From assembly GCF_902459525.1 (NCBI RefSeq), contig NZ_LR699166.1, positions 2,306,501 to 2,370,500 of the forward strand: 64,000 nucleotides of DNA, read 5' to 3'. The DNA comes from Sideroxydans sp. CL21. GTDB lineage: Bacteria > Pseudomonadota > Gammaproteobacteria > Burkholderiales > Gallionellaceae. The notes beneath the pieces are model-generated. The model did no database searches. It was not told the DNA's origin and saw nothing but the letters and a program-made list of their open reading frames with translations. Below, one piece after another: positions 38,892-49,486 of the stretch; position 1 is the stretch's first letter; every line of letters begins with the position of its first letter. The position numbers and the translations under genes are program-made.

Positions 38892-40157
38892 TCAGCCGCC
38901 GCGCATCCCGCGCGCCCGCATCACTTCCGCCACCGTATAGAATGATCCGAAGGCCGTGATTCTATCATTTTCGCCGGCCCGATTGCTGGCCTCATGCAGA
39001 GCATCGGCGATGGATGCGCAGGGTTTAACCTCACCTTGAACCTGCGCATTGTGCAGCACCTGCGCCAGTTCGGCGACCGTCGCGCCACGCGGTGCATCGA
39101 TCCCGGCGACCAGCCAGACGTCGATCTGCGCATCCAGCGCCCGCACCACCCCGTCCATGTCCTTGTCCTTGAGCATGGCAAATACGGCGAAGGTCTTCGC
39201 GGGCGGAAGATTGGCAAGATTCTGTGCCAGCGAACGCGCCGCGTGCGGGTTGTGTGCGACATCCAGGATCAACTGCGGCTTGCCCGGCACAAACTGGAAA
39301 CGCCCGGCAAGCTCGACCTCAACCAGCCCGCGCCGCACGACACCCATATTCACCGGCAATTTGCCTTTGAGGGCGTCCAGCGCTGCCAATGCAGCACTGG
39401 CATTGTTCAACTGAAATGCACCGCGCAAGGCCGGATAAGGCATGGCACTGCGCGAGCCGATTTTGCTGCGGTAATCCCATTGCCCTTCATGCCTGGCAAA
39501 CCCGAATTCGCTCCCGATGCACCACAGCTCCGCACCCACCTGCTGTGTCTGCGTGCGTATCGCCTGCGGCACATCGCTGTCTGCACAGATCGCCACCCGC
39601 CCCCGGCGGAAGATGCCAGCCTTTTCGAACGCAATCTTTTCTCGTGTGTCTCCCAGATAATCGACATGATCGATATCTACACTGGCCACCACCGCGCAAT
39701 CCGCATCGAATACGTTCACCGCATCCAACCGGCCTCCCAGCCCGACTTCGAGGATGGCAACGTCCACCCGATGCGCGATGAAGCATTGCATCGCGGCCAG
39801 CGTGCCAAACTCAAAGTAGGTCAAGGGTATATCACAGCGCACCTGCTCGATCTGGACAAACGAAGCACACAGTTCCGCATCGCTCACCGGCTGTTTGGCG
39901 ATGCGCACCCGTTCGTTGTAATCCAAAAGATGCGGCGAGGTATAGCAGCCAACCTTGTAGCCTGCAGCGTGAAGAATGGATTCCAGCATGGCGCATACCG
40001 AACCCTTGCCGTTGGTACCGCCTACGACAATGACCGGAAAATCAGGTTGGAGATTCAGCCGCTGTTTGACTTGCGCCACGCGCTCCAGACCGAGCGCGAT
40101 GGTTTTTGGATGCAGGGATTCGAGGTAGGTCAGCCAGTCAGCCAGGGTATTGGGCAT
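38892..40157 (-). CDS. folC: Bifunctional folylpolyglutamate synthase / dihydrofolate synthase
   Basis: 421 residues from the ATG at 40157; the frame is open 22 codons further but homologues start at about MPNTLADWL. The Mur-ligase-type P-loop is VVGGTNGKGSVCAML, with a conserved YTSPHLLDYNERVRI and FEFGTLAAMQCF in the N-terminal domain, and ILDVAHNPHAARSLA in the C-terminal one. It forms dihydrofolate and adds glutamate tails in the cytoplasm. It follows a DUF3147-like gene by 14 bases in the conserved accD-folC-dedD-cvpA-purF run. Confidence 0.95.
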   Translation of the reverse strand: MPNTLADWLTYLESLHPKTIALGLERVAQVKQRLNLQPDFPVIVVGGTNGKGSVCAMLESILHAAGYKVGCYTSPHLLDYNERVRIAKQPVSDAELCASFVQIEQVRCDIPLTYFEFGTLAAMQCFIAHRVDVAILEVGLGGRLDAVNVFDADCAVVASVDIDHVDYLGDTREKIAFEKAGIFRRGRVAICADSDVPQAIRTQTQQVGAELWCIGSEFGFARHEGQWDYRSKIGSRSAMPYPALRGAFQLNNASAALAALDALKGKLPVNMGVVRRGLVEVELAGRFQFVPGKPQLILDVAHNPHAARSLAQNLANLPPAKTFAVFAMLKDKDMDGVVRALDAQIDVWLVAGIDAPRGATVAELAQVLHNAQVQGEVKPCASIADALHEASNRAGENDRITAFGSFYTVAEVMRARGMRGG

Positions 40158-40171
40158 TCTGTGTTTCGCGA

Positions 40172-40522
40172 TTACAACTGCACGCCGAACTTGCGCAACA
40201 AGGGCAGCATCGCCAGGTAACAAGCTGCGGTAACCGCAACGGAAATCGCGAGACTTAACCAGAAGTTCAGTCCTTGCCTGAGCAGTATCGGAAGCAGCAG
40301 AAACAGGATCAGGGATGGCAATACCAGCCAGAATATCTGGCTGGACAGCTCGGCAATACGTGCGGATTCAGCGCCCTCGACGTGCATCCACATGAACGCC
40401 AGCAAGGAAGTGAGCGGTATTGCAGCAAACAAGGCGGCGAAGCCGGTACTCCGTTTGGCGATCTCCGCTATCGCCACGATGACGAATGCGGAAATCCCTA
40501 CCTTGAGCACGTAGTAAAGCAT
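40172..40522 (-). CDS. DUF3147-like small membrane protein
   Basis: 116 residues made almost wholly of four hydrophobic helices, with short charged loops (KRSTG, HVEGAESARI, RQGLN). It resembles the DUF3147 group of inner-membrane proteins, whose function is unknown. It lies between accD (five-base gap) and folC (14-base gap), so it is part of that transcript; in many relatives accD and folC are directly adjacent. Confidence 0.72.
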   Translation of the reverse strand: MLYYVLKVGISAFVIVAIAEIAKRSTGFAALFAAIPLTSLLAFMWMHVEGAESARIAELSSQIFWLVLPSLILFLLLPILLRQGLNFWLSLAISVAVTAACYLAMLPLLRKFGVQL

Positions 40523-40527
40523 CAGTG

Positions 40528-41412
40528 TTAAGCCGCCTCCAGCTTCGCTACCGCATCCTGCTTGGTCAGCAAAGTGATCAGCGTCGCCAACTGGTCGCGC
40601 ATCTGGCGCCTGTCCACGATCATGTCGATGGCACCGTGCTCCAGCAAAAACTCTGCGCGCTGGAAACCGTCCGGCAGGGTCTCGCGCACAGTCTGCTGGA
40701 TCACGCGCGCACCGGCGAAACCGATCAGCGCACCGGGCTCGGCAATAACCACGTCACCGAGAAAAGCAAAACTGGCCGAGACACCGCCCATGGTGGGATC
40801 GGTCAACACGGAAATGAAGGGCAATCTGGCTTCGCTCAATTGCGTGAGCGCAGCGCTGGTCTTGGCCATCTGCATCAATGACAGCAGTCCTTCCTGCATG
40901 CGCGCGCCGCCGCTGGCTGAAAAACAAATGAAGGGGCATTGCTGTTCCAGCGCAACCTGCACGCCGCGCACGAAACGTTCGCCGACGACGGAGCCCATCG
41001 AACCGCCCATGAAATCGAACTCGAATGAGGCGGCCACGACAGGCAGGGCATGGATACTGCCCTGCAGCACGATCAAGGCATCGTCCTCATCGGTCTTCTT
41101 TCTCGCCTCGACCAGACGGTCGCTGTATTTTTTCTGGTCCTTGAATTTCAGCGTATCGACCGACAACACTTCGGCGCCGATCTCGAATCGGCCTTCGTTA
41201 TCCAGCAGCCAATCCAGACGAGTGCGCGCGGTGATGCGGTGATGGTGATTGCACTTGGGGCAGACACTATGGTTCTTTTCCAGGTCGGCGTGATACAGCA
41301 CGGCCTGGCAGGACGGGCATTTGTGCCACAAGCCGTCAGGCACGCTCTTTTTGATGTCTGCACTTTCGCGGCGCTTGATCTTGGGGGGTAACAGTTTTTG
41401 AAACCAGCTCAT
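40528..41412 (-). CDS. accD: Acetyl-CoA carboxylase carboxyltransferase subunit beta
   Basis: 294 residues. AccD and AccA form the carboxyltransferase that moves CO2 from biotin to acetyl-CoA for fatty acid synthesis. The N-terminal zinc ribbon is Cys32-x2-Cys35 ... Cys51-x2-Cys54; the crotonase-like core has [21 protein letters not shown] and [16 protein letters not shown]. It follows trpA by 12 bases on the same strand. Confidence 0.97.
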   Translation of the reverse strand: MSWFQKLLPPKIKRRESADIKKSVPDGLWHKCPSCQAVLYHADLEKNHSVCPKCNHHHRITARTRLDWLLDNEGRFEIGAEVLSVDTLKFKDQKKYSDRLVEARKKTDEDDALIVLQGSIHALPVVAASFEFDFMGGSMGSVVGERFVRGVQVALEQQCPFICFSASGGARMQEGLLSLMQMAKTSAALTQLSEARLPFISVLTDPTMGGVSASFAFLGDVVIAEPGALIGFAGARVIQQTVRETLPDGFQRAEFLLEHGAIDMIVDRRQMRDQLATLITLLTKQDAVAKLEAA

Positions 41413-41424
41413 GTTGCTCTCCTC

Positions 41425-42222
41425 TTATTGATCGATTGCTAGACGCAATTCTTTCACCAATTTGCCCACATTGGCGACTACATTTTGTGCGGTCGAATTT
41501 TCGACTTCCTGCACGATGCGGCTGCCCACCACCACGCCATCGCACAATTTGGATACAGCCCTGGCTGTCGCCGCATCGCGGATGCCGAAGCCGACGCCGA
41601 TGGGCAGTTTGATGTGTTTGCGCAGTTGCGGGATTTTTTGCTCGATGGCCGACAGGTCAAGGTTGCCCGCACCGGTCACGCCCTTGAGCGAAACGTAATA
41701 CACATAACCGCGCGCCAGCTTGGCGACTTGGGCTATGCGTGCCTCGTTGGTGGTCGGCGCCAGCAGGAAAATGGGCGCGATGTTGTGGCGTTGCAGATGC
41801 TCGAACGCTTCGTGGCTTTCTTCCGGCGGAAAATCCACGGTCAGCACGCCGTCCACGCCGACTTCCGCGCAACGCCGGGCGAATGCTTCCCACCCCATCG
41901 CCTCGATCGGGTTGCCGTAACCCATCAACACCACCGGGGTGGTCGTATCCTGTTTGCGAAATTCCGCCACCATCGACAGTACGCCGCGCAGCGACATGCC
42001 GTGTTTGAGTGCACGTTCGGAAGCACGCTGGATCACCGGGCCGTCCGCCATCGGATCGGAGAATGGAACACCCAGTTCAAGCACATCCGCACCTGCCGCC
42101 ACCAACCCATGCATCAGCGGCACGGTGAGTTGCTGCGACGGATCACCTGCGGTAATAAAGGGGATGAGCGCTTTGCGCTGCTGCTGTTTGAGTTTGGCGA
42201 AGGTTGTGTCGATGCGACTCAT
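41425..42222 (-). CDS. trpA: Tryptophan synthase alpha subunit
   Basis: 265 residues, TIM barrel cleaving indole-3-glycerol phosphate to indole, which is channelled to TrpB. The catalytic Glu and Asp are in [18 protein letters not shown], and [12 protein letters not shown] is the phosphate-binding part. The ATG at 42222 overlaps the trpB stop by four bases; the frame is open far upstream but that part is trpB in another frame. Confidence 0.96.
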   Translation of the reverse strand: MSRIDTTFAKLKQQQRKALIPFITAGDPSQQLTVPLMHGLVAAGADVLELGVPFSDPMADGPVIQRASERALKHGMSLRGVLSMVAEFRKQDTTTPVVLMGYGNPIEAMGWEAFARRCAEVGVDGVLTVDFPPEESHEAFEHLQRHNIAPIFLLAPTTNEARIAQVAKLARGYVYYVSLKGVTGAGNLDLSAIEQKIPQLRKHIKLPIGVGFGIRDAATARAVSKLCDGVVVGSRIVQEVENSTAQNVVANVGKLVKELRLAIDQ

Positions 42223-43415
42223 AGCGTGATTCCTTTGATACGAGCCACGGTGTTCATATCCTTGTCGCCTCGGCCGGAGAGATTCACCAGCAACACTTTG
42301 TCTTTGGCCAAAGTCGGCGCCAATTTCATCGCATACGCCAAGGCATGGCTGGATTCCAGCGCGGGGATGATGCCTTCGAAACGGCACAGCGCATCGAACG
42401 CGGCCAGTGCCTCGTCGTCGTTGATCGCAACATATTGCGCACGACCCTGATCCTTCAACAGGCAATGCTCGGGACCGACGCCGGGATAATCCAGACCGGC
42501 AGAGATGGAGTGCGTCTCGATGATCTGGCCGTTCTCGTCCTGCATCAGGTACACCTTGTTGCCGTGCAGCACACCCACCTTGGCGTTCGCGGTAAGCGGC
42601 GCGGCATGCTGTCCGCTGGCGATACCGTGACCACCCGCTTCCACGCCGATGATCTGCACGCTCTTTTCCTCGATGTAGGGATAGAACAGGCCGATGGCGT
42701 TGGAGCCGCCGCCGACGCAGGCGATCACCGCATCCGGCTGGCGTCCGATCATTTCCGGCATCTGCACCTTGGCTTCGTTGCCGATCACGCACTGGAAGTC
42801 GCGCACCATCATCGGGTACGGATGCGGGCCCGCCGCCGTGCCGAAGATGTAGAACGTGCTTTCAACGTTGGTGACCCAGTCGCGGATCGCTTCGTTGCAC
42901 GCATCCTTGAGCGTCTTCGAGCCGCTCTCCACCGGCACCACTGTTGCGCCCAGCAGCTTCATGCGGAACACATTGGGCGCCTGGCGCTGGATGTCCTCCG
43001 CCCCCATGTAGACGATGCATTCCATGCCGAAGCGTGCTGCCACCGTCGCTGTCGCCACGCCGTGCATGCCCGCACCGGTTTCCGCGATCACGCGCTTCTT
43101 GCCCATGCGCTTGGCCAGCAAGGCCTGGCCGATGGCGTTGTTGATCTTGTGCGCGCCGGTATGGTTCAGGTCTTCGCGCTTCAGGTATATCTGCGCACCG
43201 CCCAGGCTCTCGGACAAACGCTTGGCATGATAGATCGGACTCGGACGGCCGACGTAATGTTTCAGTTCGTAGGCGAATTCGGCCTTGAATTCGGGATCGT
43301 CGCGAAAACGCAGATACTGCTGGCTCAATTCTTCCACGGCCGGAATAAGCGTCTCGGCCATATAGATACCGCCGAATTGGCCAAAGTGCCCCGTGCTGTC
43401 TGGATAGTTATACAT
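42219..43415 (-). CDS. trpB: Tryptophan synthase beta subunit
   Basis: 398 residues, PLP enzyme joining indole and serine. The PLP lysine lies in [25 protein letters not shown] and [12 protein letters not shown] are the other cofactor-contact motifs. The start [16 protein letters not shown] overlaps the trpF end by eight bases, so trpF-trpB-trpA are translationally coupled. Confidence 0.97.
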   Translation of the reverse strand: MYNYPDSTGHFGQFGGIYMAETLIPAVEELSQQYLRFRDDPEFKAEFAYELKHYVGRPSPIYHAKRLSESLGGAQIYLKREDLNHTGAHKINNAIGQALLAKRMGKKRVIAETGAGMHGVATATVAARFGMECIVYMGAEDIQRQAPNVFRMKLLGATVVPVESGSKTLKDACNEAIRDWVTNVESTFYIFGTAAGPHPYPMMVRDFQCVIGNEAKVQMPEMIGRQPDAVIACVGGGSNAIGLFYPYIEEKSVQIIGVEAGGHGIASGQHAAPLTANAKVGVLHGNKVYLMQDENGQIIETHSISAGLDYPGVGPEHCLLKDQGRAQYVAINDDEALAAFDALCRFEGIIPALESSHALAYAMKLAPTLAKDKVLLVNLSGRGDKDMNTVARIKGITL

Positions 43416-44043
43416 CTGCTCGTTTGACCTCATTGATGAACGCGGCGATCTTCGCCGCGTCCTTGATTCCTTTTGCAGCCTCCACGCCGCTGGATACATC
43501 CACCGCGTAAGGCCGCACTTGCGTGATCGCTGCTGCAACATTGCCCGTATGCAAACCGCCGGACAGGATCACCGGCAACGGCAGACCTTGCGGAATGAGC
43601 GTCCAGTCGAACGACTCGCCGGTGCCACCCTGCACCCCCTCGATGAAGGCATCGAGCAACAATCCCCGCGCAGCGGAGTAACGAGCCGCGCATTGTATCA
43701 AATCCACCCCGTTCCTGACCCGGATCGCCTTGAGATAGGGCTTGCCGAACTGCGCACAGAACTCGGGTTCTTCTTCACCGTGGAATTGCAGCATATCCAG
43801 CGGAATCTGTGCCAGGATTTCGCGCACATATTCAACGGCTGGATTGACGAACAATCCAACCATAGTGACGAAGGGGGGAATGGCACGCGCAAGTTGCGCC
43901 GCTTGCTGCAAGCTGACGTGGCGCGGACTTTTCTCATAGAACACCAGACCGAGCGCATCCGCACCATTGCTGACCGCGGCCAATGCGTCCTGCCCGCGCG
44001 TGATGCCGCAGATTTTTATCCGTGTTCTGGTGTTTCGGTTCAT
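43408..44043 (-). CDS. trpF: Phosphoribosylanthranilate isomerase
   Basis: 211 residues, a TIM barrel in tryptophan synthesis. The general base Cys12 (IKICGIT) and general acid Asp131 (LLLDAFIEG) are both present, as is the phosphate-binding [10 protein letters not shown]. It is a single-function enzyme, not fused to TrpC. It lies 20 bases after truA and overlaps trpB, the usual betaproteobacterial truA-trpF-trpB-trpA order. Confidence 0.96.
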   Translation of the reverse strand: MNRNTRTRIKICGITRGQDALAAVSNGADALGLVFYEKSPRHVSLQQAAQLARAIPPFVTMVGLFVNPAVEYVREILAQIPLDMLQFHGEEEPEFCAQFGKPYLKAIRVRNGVDLIQCAARYSAARGLLLDAFIEGVQGGTGESFDWTLIPQGLPLPVILSGGLHTGNVAAAITQVRPYAVDVSSGVEAAKGIKDAAKIAAFINEVKRADV

Positions 44044-44063
44044 TTGAATGCTTCAACTCAAAA

Positions 44064-44834
44064 TCAAGATGGCATTGTACCTTGAGGCAGGCCCCACTTC
44101 GCATCGTAGGTGATGTGACGCAAATAAAGGCCATCCGGGGCAAAGGTCGGCGCCGCGAACTTGCGGTCGCGCCCTACCAGCACCTCGCGCACCCACTGCG
44201 GAGGGTATTTGCCCTTTCCTACATACAACAGACAACCAAGAATGTTGCGCACCATATGATGCAGGAAGGCATTGGCCGTCAGATCGAAAATGATCGTGTC
44301 GCCCTGCTGCCGGATATCGAGCTGAACCAGGTTCTTCACAGGGGTCTTGGCCTGGCATTGCGAGGAACGGAAAGCGCTGAAGTCGTGCTCGCCCAGCAGG
44401 AATTGCGCGGCGGACTGCATCGCTTCAACATCCAGCGGCGCGTGAAACCAACCCACCTTGCCGTGATGTACCGCACTGCGCGAAGGACGGTTGACAAGCA
44501 CATACTGATAGCTGCGTGCCTGCGCAGAAAAACGCGCATGGAATTCATCCGCAACGGGATGCGCCCATAACACGGCAATATCCTGCGGCAGCAGTGCATT
44601 TGTTCCGCGCACCCATGCACTGAGCGGCCTGCTAGCGTCCGTATCGAAATGCACGACCTGCTCCAGCGCATGCACACCGGTATCGGTGCGTCCCGCAGCA
44701 AGGATGGCGATGTTTGCGCCCGCAATTTCACCCAGCGCCGCTTGCAACGCAAGCTGCACGTTCGGCACATCGGGTTGGCTCTGCCATCCGTTGTAAGCAC
44801 TGCCGTCGTATTCCACGCCGAGCGCGATCCTCAT
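44064..44834 (-). CDS. truA: tRNA pseudouridine(38-40) synthase
   Basis: 256 residues. The catalytic Asp51 is in AAGRTDTGVHA; YDGSAYNGWQSQ and FLHHMVRNILG are family segments. It converts uridines 38-40 of the anticodon stem-loop. The ATG at 44834 overlaps the stop of the upstream CbiQ-like gene by four bases; the longer frame upstream has no support. Confidence 0.95.
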   Translation of the reverse strand: MRIALGVEYDGSAYNGWQSQPDVPNVQLALQAALGEIAGANIAILAAGRTDTGVHALEQVVHFDTDASRPLSAWVRGTNALLPQDIAVLWAHPVADEFHARFSAQARSYQYVLVNRPSRSAVHHGKVGWFHAPLDVEAMQSAAQFLLGEHDFSAFRSSQCQAKTPVKNLVQLDIRQQGDTIIFDLTANAFLHHMVRNILGCLLYVGKGKYPPQWVREVLVGRDRKFAAPTFAPDGLYLRHITYDAKWGLPQGTMPS

Positions 44835-45451
44835 CGCCACACTCCCGCCAATACTGCCCCACCCAATACCAGTATCAAGGCATCGACAATGCGAAACGGA
44901 TGCAATTGCAATTCGATATGCTCTGCTCCGCTTGTCGCTGGCTGCATGGCAGCCCGGATGGTAAAGCGCCAATCGCTCGCCGTATCGCGCATGGTCGATT
45001 CGGCATATTCCAGCGTCAGCGCCAAACGCACGGCGATGCGTTCACGCGACAGGCCTAACCAGCGTAGCGGATATGCCAGAGTGTAAAGACCACTGATGAG
45101 CAGTGACTGCGGCAACAGCTCCAGCAGGATCGCCAGCCCTGACAGCACGCTCAACAAGCGGCCCAGTTGCAACATTCCGTCCTGCAGGCCTTCCCAGGTT
45201 GGTGAAATAGCACCAAGTTTCCCCCACACGGCGGCGCCCGGTGTCGTAAAGGCGTATATCAACAACAGGGAGAACAATATCCAGCGTGTGCGCCGGAGCA
45301 GACTCAGCAATTGCTTGGCGCAAAGTTTCAATGCCAATCCGAACAATACAGTGCTCAGTGCCAGCAAAGCCATGGGCTGCAAGCGTTGCGCCAGCAAGGC
45401 AAGCAACACCCAGACAAGTATCTGAACAGCGGGATGTGGAATGAGTTTCAT
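44831..45451 (-). CDS. CbiQ/EcfT-like transmembrane protein
   Basis: 206 residues with about five hydrophobic segments and, near the middle, an amphipathic helix with PLRWLGLSRERIAVRLALTLEYAE, reminiscent of the coupling helices of ECF-transporter T components. No ATPase (EcfA) or substrate-binding (S) component is nearby, so it may use shared ATPases or have lost transport function. The start is uncertain: the ATG at 45451 has no ribosome-binding site and lies 15 bases past a strong hairpin; a TTG at 45505, next to the fimV stop, is an alternative. Confidence 0.7.
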   Translation of the reverse strand: MKLIPHPAVQILVWVLLALLAQRLQPMALLALSTVLFGLALKLCAKQLLSLLRRTRWILFSLLLIYAFTTPGAAVWGKLGAISPTWEGLQDGMLQLGRLLSVLSGLAILLELLPQSLLISGLYTLAYPLRWLGLSRERIAVRLALTLEYAESTMRDTASDWRFTIRAAMQPATSGAEHIELQLHPFRIVDALILVLGGAVLAGVWR

Positions 45452-45465
45452 ATCGTTCAAATGAA

Positions 45466-45489
45466 AACGGCAGCCGTGAGGCTGCCGTT
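45466..45489 (-). terminator. Intrinsic terminator after fimV
   Basis: A perfect ten-base stem, AACGGCAGCC (45466-45475) with GGCTGCCGTT (45480-45489) and loop GTGA, lies 18 bases past the fimV stop; on the minus strand TTTTC follows. It is also only about 15 bases before the start of the CbiQ-like gene, so it could attenuate read-through into truA and the trp genes. Confidence 0.75.
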
Positions 45490-45506
45490 CAATTAACTCC
45501 GGCAAA

Positions 45507-48200
45507 TTACAACTGCTGCATCAGAGTTTGCGCGGACTCACGCTGCTGATCGTCGCCATCGCGTAACACCTCTTCCAAAATTTCGCGCGCACCGGCTGCA
45601 TCGCCCATTTCCTGGTATGCCTTGGCCAGATCGAGCTTGGTGGCAACTTCCTGCCAATGTTCGTTCTTCGGCTCAGCAACTCCAGCCCCCGAAGGGGTCC
45701 TCAGGTTGTCCATGTTCAAACTGATCTCACCCAAACCCAGATCAGGAGCAGGCGCGACTGTTTTCACCGGACTTTCCAACGGGAAATCGAGCGTAAATGC
45801 GAGCCCCTCATCTTTCGACGGCGCGGTCGGTGCAGGCGTTGCGGAAACCGGCACCCTAGGGTGGGTCGCGGTCACATCGAACACCAGATCATCCATACTC
45901 AGCGCCGTCGTATCCTCATGCGCTCCTCCCGCAGGCTTCATCGCAGGGAAGCCCGGATTAGTTCCGGTGATGTCAAAATCCATTGGCGTTGATTGAGTAG
46001 CGCTGTGCAAAACATCCGACGACATGATGGCGGTCGTCTCTTGCGATGTCGGCGCTTCGAGCACTATCGTGTTTTGATTGGCGAACGCGGATGCAGCAGG
46101 TGCCGCTGCACCGAAACCCAGATCGAAGTCCACCGTTGGCGCAACCGCCTCAATTTTCTTCTCGGCGGCAGGTGCTGCACTGGCGTCACCACCATAGAAC
46201 GGATTGCTTGGATCCAGCTCCCGTCCCATCGAAACAGCCTGACTCCATGCAGACTCATCGCCGGACTCTTTGATCTCGCGTGCGTAACTATAGAAAGAAT
46301 TAGTGTCCTTGCGCGTCGAATAAATGGAAAGCAGTTTGAGCTTCACCGGAATATTGTTCGGATTCTTTTTCAGTGCTTCTTTAAGAACTTCTTCAGCCTG
46401 AGCATCGCGTCCGAAAGTCAGAAACAGATCGGCTTCGCCAATGGGGTCAACCTCTTCCGAATCGGAACTTGCGGCTACAGCAGCTGTTTGGGCAGCGGCA
46501 GTGAAATCACCGGTGTCCGGGGAAGGCGAGACCGGAGCCGCGATACGCCCGGTTGTACTTCCTTCGTCTTGATCTTTCTTCTTTGCTGGCGCTTTATTCT
46601 TGCTGCCACCCTGTTTGCGGCGACGCGCCACTACGAAGCCCAGTCCACCCAAAGCCAGCAGTAACGCTGCACCGGCCGCAAGATAGAGCGGCTCTTCCAT
46701 CACTTCATCAATCAGGGATGGTTGTTCAACAACCTTCGGAGGAACCACAATTCTGGGCTTGGCCGCAATCGCACTGCTTGCCGGTTTCGGGACAGAGGCT
46801 GTATTCATCGTGACCGAGCTGACCGGTTCCGATGCAGGTACCGATGCGGATTCCTTTTTCAACTCTGCCAGCTTTTTCATGTCCTGTACGTTCTTTTCCA
46901 GGATCGCGGTACGTTCTTGCGCTTCTTTCAAAGCCTTGCTCTTGGCAATAGCTTCCTCTTCCTTGGCGATGGCCTTCTCTTGGGCAGTGGATTTTCCCGC
47001 TCCGACAGCCTTGTCATTCGGTGCTTCGCCCTTGGAAAGCTTCAGCACTTCTTTGGCCGGCTCCTTCGTTGAAGCCGATTTATCGGTTACTGCCGTGCTG
47101 ATCTTGCCCGCCGCCTCTTGTTTACCTGCACTCTCTGTTCGCGCCGTGCGGGCTGCAGCCAGTTTTTGACGGTATGCATTCCAATCCGCTGCTTGTACGC
47201 GTATTTCTTCTACCGCATCAGCCTGCGGCATCTTCTGGACAGCGTCGTTTTGCGGGATATTCAGTATCTTTCCGGCCCTGATCCGGTTCATGTTGTGTGC
47301 ATCGAACACACCGGCGTTTTCACGATACAGCGCGACGAGCATACGCTCCAGACTGACATTGTCAGGCTTGATTTGTGCTGCAATTTTGGCAAGTGTGTCA
47401 CCGCGCATAACGACAATTTGTTCGGGTGCCGTAGCAGGTGCGGCTTCCGCCAGCGACTCTTCCTTGCTTAGAGCATCCTGCTTGATTGGTGTCGTCTCAA
47501 TGGGCGCCACCGCGACCGGAGCACTCGCCTGCGCCAACTCTTGCTCGGCTGGCGCAGCTTCAGCCGGTGCTGCAGCAACTGCACTTTCCGCGGCAGGTGC
47601 AACAACTGGGTTTCCAGCGGCAACAGGTGTTTCCACCACGGGCTGAGCTTCAACAGGCTGGGCTTCAACAGGCTCGGAAGCTGCAACAACAGGAGCAACA
47701 ACAGGTTCGCTCGCAGCAACAGGCGCGGGGGGAACAGCGGCAGGTACTGCCAAAACCGGCTCGATAGGTTTGACTTCTTCCGCCTTGGGTTGCTCCGGTT
47801 TGTAATCGACCGGGTCAAGAAGGAAAGTGTATTCACGCAACAATTTTCCCGAGGACCAAGTCAACTCGACCATTAGCGTGACAAATGGATCGTTCACTGG
47901 CTGGGCAGTCGTCACCTTGATATAGGAGTCACCGTTGGCACGCTCTTCAACCTGGAACTTGATTTTTGGGACATTGTAAGGAAAGTCGACGCCCGCGTTC
48001 TTATAGGCTTCTGCTGAAGCCAATTTGGCTTTGATGCTGGATTTGTCAGCCTTGTCGACGGAAACTACTTCGATCTCTGCTTTCAGAGGCTGCCCCAGTG
48101 CAGAAGTAACATTAATCCCGCCTAATCCCGCCGCGTAGACGATACCAGACCCAGCCAAGCAGGCTATATAAACTGACGCTTTTAGAATTGATTTCAGCAC
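45507..48200 (-). CDS. fimV: FimV/HubP family polar peptidoglycan-binding protein
   Basis: 897 residues. A signal peptide (cleaved near residue 23) leads into the FimV N-terminal domain (~24-135, GLGGINVTSALGQPLKAEIEV). A long Pro/Ala/Val/Glu-rich linker follows, then a LysM domain (~262-316), a coiled coil (~405-452), one transmembrane helix (~505-525) and an acidic cytoplasmic part ending in the FimV C-terminal motif (KLDLAKAYQEMGDAAGAREILEEV as a conserved helix pair). FimV organises the pole and supports type IV pilus function, so it links functionally to the pil genes at the left of the window. Position between asd and truA is typical. Confidence 0.93.
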   Translation of the reverse strand: MLKSILKASVYIACLAGSGIVYAAGLGGINVTSALGQPLKAEIEVVSVDKADKSSIKAKLASAEAYKNAGVDFPYNVPKIKFQVEERANGDSYIKVTTAQPVNDPFVTLMVELTWSSGKLLREYTFLLDPVDYKPEQPKAEEVKPIEPVLAVPAAVPPAPVAASEPVVAPVVAASEPVEAQPVEAQPVVETPVAAGNPVVAPAAESAVAAAPAEAAPAEQELAQASAPVAVAPIETTPIKQDALSKEESLAEAAPATAPEQIVVMRGDTLAKIAAQIKPDNVSLERMLVALYRENAGVFDAHNMNRIRAGKILNIPQNDAVQKMPQADAVEEIRVQAADWNAYRQKLAAARTARTESAGKQEAAGKISTAVTDKSASTKEPAKEVLKLSKGEAPNDKAVGAGKSTAQEKAIAKEEEAIAKSKALKEAQERTAILEKNVQDMKKLAELKKESASVPASEPVSSVTMNTASVPKPASSAIAAKPRIVVPPKVVEQPSLIDEVMEEPLYLAAGAALLLALGGLGFVVARRRKQGGSKNKAPAKKKDQDEGSTTGRIAAPVSPSPDTGDFTAAAQTAAVAASSDSEEVDPIGEADLFLTFGRDAQAEEVLKEALKKNPNNIPVKLKLLSIYSTRKDTNSFYSYAREIKESGDESAWSQAVSMGRELDPSNPFYGGDASAAPAAEKKIEAVAPTVDFDLGFGAAAPAASAFANQNTIVLEAPTSQETTAIMSSDVLHSATQSTPMDFDITGTNPGFPAMKPAGGAHEDTTALSMDDLVFDVTATHPRVPVSATPAPTAPSKDEGLAFTLDFPLESPVKTVAPAPDLGLGEISLNMDNLRTPSGAGVAEPKNEHWQEVATKLDLAKAYQEMGDAAGAREILEEVLRDGDDQQRESAQTLMQQL

Positions 48201-48327
48201 GCCGCCACCCTATTTGTTGTCCCAGACGTTATTCAGATTAACATCATAGGGTTAGTGATGCAAGCTCACTTTTCCCTTAAGTTCGTGCGTTAACCACCAG
48301 TAAAAAACCGGATTTACCTTACCCTAA

Positions 48328-49431
48328 CTACTTGCCCAACAAAATTCTGAGCATGCGGCGCAACGGTTCCGCTGCGCCCCAAAGCAATTGGTCTCCGCAA
48401 ACGAATGCGCTTACATATTCCGGCCCCAACTCCATCTTGCGTACGCGCCCGACAGCCACGTCCAGCTTGCCGGTCACGGCAACCGGGGTCAGTTCACGCA
48501 CCGAGATTTCGCGCTGGTTCGGTACGAACTTGACCCACGGATTGCCCCCCTTGATGAGCGCTTCAATTTCGTTCAACGGAACATCTTTCTTCAGCTTCAG
48601 CGTCAACGCCAGACTATGACAGCGCATCGCTCCGATACGAACGCACAAGCCATCCACCGGAATACGCCGGTTCGTTCCCAGTATTTTGTTGACCTCGGCA
48701 CAGCCCTTCCATTCTTCCTTGGACTGGCCGTTGTCGAGCTGTTTGTCGATCCAGGGGATCAGACTGCCCGCGAGCGGTGCACCAAAATGTTCGGTTGGCA
48801 TCTTGTCCGAGCGCAACGTCTCCGCCAGACGGCGGTCGATGTCCAGAATGGCCGACTTCGGATCGGCCAGCAGATCCGCCACCGAGTTGTAGGCCACCCC
48901 CATCTGGTTCAGCAGTTCGCGCATGTTCTGGGCACCCGCGCCGCTGGCTGCCTGATACGTCATGGACGATACCCACTCCACCAGACCTGCATGGAACAAG
49001 CCGCCAAGACCCATCAACAGGATGCTGTTGGTACAGTTGCCGCCGATGAAATTCTTGCCGCCATTCGCCAGAGATTTCCTGATCAGGTCGAGATTCACCG
49101 GATCGAGGATGATGACCGCGTGATCTTCCATACGCAGCGTGGAAGCTGCATCGATCCAGTAGCCTTGCCAACCTACAGCACGCAGCTTGGGAAATATCTC
49201 GGTGGTGTAATCGCCGCCCTGGCAGGAGATGATGGCGTCCATCGCCTTCAGTTCGTTCAGGTCATGCGCATCCTTCAATGGCACGCCGCGGCCTTCGGCA
49301 GGCGCTACACCGCCCGCATTCGAAGTGGTGAAGAACACCGATTCAAACAGCTCAAAGTCCTTCTCTTCGCGCATGCGTTGCATGAGTACCGAACCCACCA
49401 TGCCGCGCCAACCGATCAGTCCTACTTTCAT
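48328..49431 (-). CDS. asd: Aspartate-semialdehyde dehydrogenase
   Basis: 367 residues. It reduces aspartyl phosphate to aspartate semialdehyde for Lys, Thr, Met and diaminopimelate. The NADP loop is [14 protein letters not shown]; the acyl-binding nucleophile is Cys133 in [23 protein letters not shown] is also conserved. The length matches the Gram-negative branch. The ATG at 49431 is chosen over an in-frame start 16 codons upstream because [10 protein letters not shown] is the family start. Confidence 0.96.
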   Translation of the reverse strand: MKVGLIGWRGMVGSVLMQRMREEKDFELFESVFFTTSNAGGVAPAEGRGVPLKDAHDLNELKAMDAIISCQGGDYTTEIFPKLRAVGWQGYWIDAASTLRMEDHAVIILDPVNLDLIRKSLANGGKNFIGGNCTNSILLMGLGGLFHAGLVEWVSSMTYQAASGAGAQNMRELLNQMGVAYNSVADLLADPKSAILDIDRRLAETLRSDKMPTEHFGAPLAGSLIPWIDKQLDNGQSKEEWKGCAEVNKILGTNRRIPVDGLCVRIGAMRCHSLALTLKLKKDVPLNEIEALIKGGNPWVKFVPNQREISVRELTPVAVTGKLDVAVGRVRKMELGPEYVSAFVCGDQLLWGAAEPLRRMLRILLGK

Positions 49432-49486
49432 TTCTTTTCCTTCGTTAAACCGGGAAGGGATCGCACCTGCGGTGCTCAAGGGGCAA

